61,711 nucleotides of DNA from a virus: positions 1 to 61,711 of IMG/VR virus record IMGVR_UViG_3300042691_048653; one strand, written 5' to 3'. Below the pieces are notes generated by a model. That model had not been told where the DNA came from and made no database searches. It saw only the letters and a program-made list of their open reading frames with translations. This document shows positions 59,978-61,711 of the stretch, piece after piece; positions within the stretch are counted from its first letter, which is position 1; each line of letters begins with the position of its first letter. The translations under genes were made by a program, and so were the position numbers.

Positions 59978-60859
59978 TTAAAACGGTTCTTCATCTTCAT
60001 AATCATCTTCAACAACTGGAACTGATGATTTTGTTTCTTTTTTAGGACTTGGTTTAAAAGACGATTCAACTTCATTCTCATCACCTTTAGCAACAAATTT
60101 CTCTAGGTTTTTATCCCATACAGGAGTTTCACCGTCAGCAATTAGTTGTACATAATCTAAAGGTTGTGATTTATAAATTTCTTTCCAAGTCATTGTATCA
60201 CCAACCCATTCTTTAGCTTTACTAGATTTAGGGTCTGTTAAAACAGAAACATCTTCTGCCATAATAGAAGTTATTTTAGCATAACCTTTATTATCTCTAC
60301 CTAAAATTAAAGTGATATCTCTACCTTCTCTTGGGTCGGTAACGTCCCCTCTTTTTGTGAATAAAGGAATAATTTTATCTAAAGCACCTTCACCTTTGTA
60401 ATTGTGAGGAAATCTCCAAAATTTAATCCCATCATCTTCATGGTCTCTATCAATAATTCTAGCTAAATAAAATTTCTTAGCTGAATATTGTGTCGCCAAT
60501 TCTTTGTCTGATTTATTTCCTGTTTCTTTCCAAGATTTAAAAAGTTCATCAGAAACTTCACATAATGGACAGTGTTCACCATCATTATGTTTTCTACAGT
60601 AAATTTTACGCCATTTACCACCTACTTTAACAGAATGCCAATGTCCCTCATCAAAAGGAGTATCACCTTGTTTAATAACAGGATGAACACTTTTTTTAGG
60701 TGGCATTATTCTAATTGTTGATTCTCCATTATCAACACCGTCTTCAAGTCTTACAGCAAAATACTTACTGAAGTCTTGTTCATATGATGAACTACCACCT
60801 GTGTTACCACCAGATTTGTTGTTCTCATACTGTTTTGCAATTGCATCGAGTACACTCAT
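59978..60859 (-). CDS. 32: gp32-like single-stranded DNA-binding protein
   Basis: 293 residues. The zinc site is visible: C88, H91, C97 and C100 in YCRKHNDGEHCPLCE. An N-terminal basic/helical part precedes it and a C-terminal acidic tail (EVESSFKPSP, VVEDDYEDEEPF) follows, as in T4 gp32, where the tail binds partner proteins. It protects ssDNA and coordinates UvsX, gp41 and polymerase. An ATATTTATAA element lies upstream (60903-60913). Confidence 0.95.
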   Translation of the reverse strand: MSVLDAIAKQYENNKSGGNTGGSSSYEQDFSKYFAVRLEDGVDNGESTIRIMPPKKSVHPVIKQGDTPFDEGHWHSVKVGGKWRKIYCRKHNDGEHCPLCEVSDELFKSWKETGNKSDKELATQYSAKKFYLARIIDRDHEDDGIKFWRFPHNYKGEGALDKIIPLFTKRGDVTDPREGRDITLILGRDNKGYAKITSIMAEDVSVLTDPKSSKAKEWVGDTMTWKEIYKSQPLDYVQLIADGETPVWDKNLEKFVAKGDENEVESSFKPSPKKETKSSVPVVEDDYEDEEPF

Positions 60860-60902
60860 TTTTTTTTGTTTTTTTTAGTTAATAATTAATAATTTTATAT
60901 GT

Positions 60903-60913
60903 TATAAATATAA
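60903..60913 (-). promoter_or_regulatory. ATATTTATAA element before gp32
   Basis: TATATTTATAA on the minus strand, about 43 bases before the ATG, leaving a longer leader than at other genes. gp32 in T4 controls its own translation via its leader; whether this leader does the same cannot be judged. Confidence 0.45.
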
Positions 60914-60950
60914 GTAATAATAGATAATAGTAAAGTGCTAAAAACAAAAA

Positions 60951-60969
60951 AGGGGTCAATAAGACCCCT
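60951..60969 (-). terminator. Intrinsic terminator
   Basis: AGGGGTC (60951-60957) pairs with GACCCCT (60963-60969) over AATAA; six T follow on the minus strand. It ends the transcript of the truncated gene at 60989. Confidence 0.9.
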
Positions 60970-60988
60970 AATTTTTTCTATAAATTAC

Positions 60989-61711
60989 TTATGATTTAAA
61001 AGATGATTGTATATCAGATTCGTTATAATCGTCAATATCTTCAGGGTTTATAACATATTCCTTTTCCATGTTTTCTTTACCAGAAGAAACTTTATAGTGT
61101 GGATTACTATTTGCTTTTTCTTCCCAATAATCTGTTAATTTCATGTTAAAAGGATAACTGTCTAAAGACCTTAATTCTAATTTTTCTTCAGGTGTTTTAA
61201 TATCCTGTTCTAATTTAGATAATTTAGAAGCTATTGTATCCATTTTAGATAAACTAGTCTCCAAGTTGTTTAATTTATCTGTTAATGTTTGTAAAAATTC
61301 TGTGTTTTTTTCACCAACAGTTACCGCTTTTTGTGCTAAATTTTTAGCTTCTTCAGATTTATCTACAATGGCTGTAACATCAATTTCTTCTACATCTTCA
61401 TCTCCACCTAATTCATCTGAGGCTGAAAACTCATCAGCTGTACCAAACTCATCTTCTTGTGGTTCTTCTTCAGCATTAGGCATTTCTTCTGTAGCAGGTT
61501 CTTCTGTAGTATCTTCTTCTCCCTCTGGAGATCCAGCTTCACCAAAATCAAAATCACCACCTTCAGTATTTTCATCTTCAGAAGGTTCTTCTGTAGTATC
61601 TTCTTCTTCAGGTTCAGCTTCATTTAAAGTTTCCCCCATATAATCCCTATATCCAGGTGCTTCTCTTCTTTTAGATTCTGTTATATTACCTAAAGATGGG
61701 TCATACCCTAA
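60989..61711 (-). CDS. Acidic coiled-coil phage protein (N-terminus outside window)
   Basis: The frame stays open from the stop at 60989 to the right edge, so at least 240 residues and 5'-truncated. The visible first residues are LGYDPSLGNITESKRR and YRDYMGETLNE. An in-frame ATG at 61639 exists, but conserved-looking sequence precedes it. A long Glu/Asp/Pro-rich repeat region (about 80 residues) is followed by a coiled coil (LQTLTDKLNNLETSLSKMDT). Acidic plus coiled-coil build suggests scaffolding or prohead core, unproven. Confidence 0.7.
   Translation of the reverse strand, partial: LGYDPSLGNITESKRREAPGYRDYMGETLNEAEPEEEDTTEEPSEDENTEGGDFDFGEAGSPEGEEDTTEEPATEEMPNAEEEPQEDEFGTADEFSASDELGGDEDVEEIDVTAIVDKSEEAKNLAQKAVTVGEKNTEFLQTLTDKLNNLETSLSKMDTIASKLSKLEQDIKTPEEKLELRSLDSYPFNMKLTDYWEEKANSNPHYKVSSGKENMEKEYVINPEDIDDYNESDIQSSFKS

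Noticed and set aside
1-61711. tRNA genes
   Set aside because: No cloverleaf with a GTTCRANNC-type arm was recognised by eye; a tRNAscan run would be decisive.
1-61711. Integrase, excisionase or repressor suggesting a temperate phage
   Set aside because: None recognised; the content is that of a virulent T4-like phage, although genes outside the window are unseen.

Overview
The window looks like part of a large, AT-rich, T4-like (contractile-tailed) lytic phage that infects a member of the Bacteroidetes, most likely a flavobacterium. T4-type replication and baseplate genes are present: gp32, UvsX, RNase H/FEN, gp41 helicase, gp61 primase, gp46/gp47, gp25 and gp6. The Bacteroidetes signature comes from several places: a short RpoD-like sigma factor with the QNQGL and RLP motifs of that phylum, a Bacteroidetes-type histone H1-like protein, GCTDPxAxNYNP repeats typical of Bacteroidetes surface proteins, flavobacterial-style signal peptides ending in FSQ, no Shine-Dalgarno leaders, and promoters matching TTTG-N19-TAnnTTTG. 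No integrase or repressor is visible, and no tRNA gene was recognised.

Layout, left to right. 1-1276: end of a rightward tail-fibre module (a fibre C-terminus and a 350-residue SHAEG-repeat protein), closed by a bidirectional terminator. 1295-9616: mostly leftward accessory genes: SlyD-like prolyl isomerase, FkbM methyltransferase, HELLH metalloprotease, DnaJ, Nudix hydrolase, small proteins, a histone H1-like protein and an L,D-transpeptidase-fold cell-wall enzyme. 9678-16495: structural or unknown proteins (one with a DUF4314-like domain), a glutaredoxin, an amidase-like protein and three membrane/coiled-coil proteins that may be spanins. 16569-17100: a rightward small gene and, opposite it, a compact unit that looks like a small RNA gene. 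17100-18988: an acidic protein, the phage sigma factor and two unknown genes, with host-type promoters. 19032-29547: recombination and replication (gp46, gp47, PD-(D/E)XK nuclease, primase, RuvC-like resolvase) interleaved with small genes, a prolyl-hydroxylase-like oxygenase and a possible DruA-like (DUF4338) protein. 29571-53675: one long leftward virion operon from gp25 and gp6 through baseplate, tail and fibre proteins. 53858-60859: class II ribonucleotide reductase, gp41, FEN, UvsX and gp32. 60989-61711: a truncated acidic/coiled-coil protein.

How it fits together: host sigma would read the TTTG-N19-TAnnTTTG promoters before the sigma-factor cluster and the putative sRNA. A second element, ATATTTATAA on the coding strand, recurs just upstream of many structural, lysis and some replication genes. 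It is a candidate target of the phage sigma factor. UvsX, gp32, gp46/47, the resolvase and the nuclease would form the recombination-dependent replication machinery, with NrdJ supplying dNTPs. The SHAEG and GCTDP proteins probably decorate the tail and contact the host surface. Genes are packed tightly with ATGA/TAATG overlaps. After adding small genes of 50-59 codons there is no gene-free stretch longer than about 300 bases.
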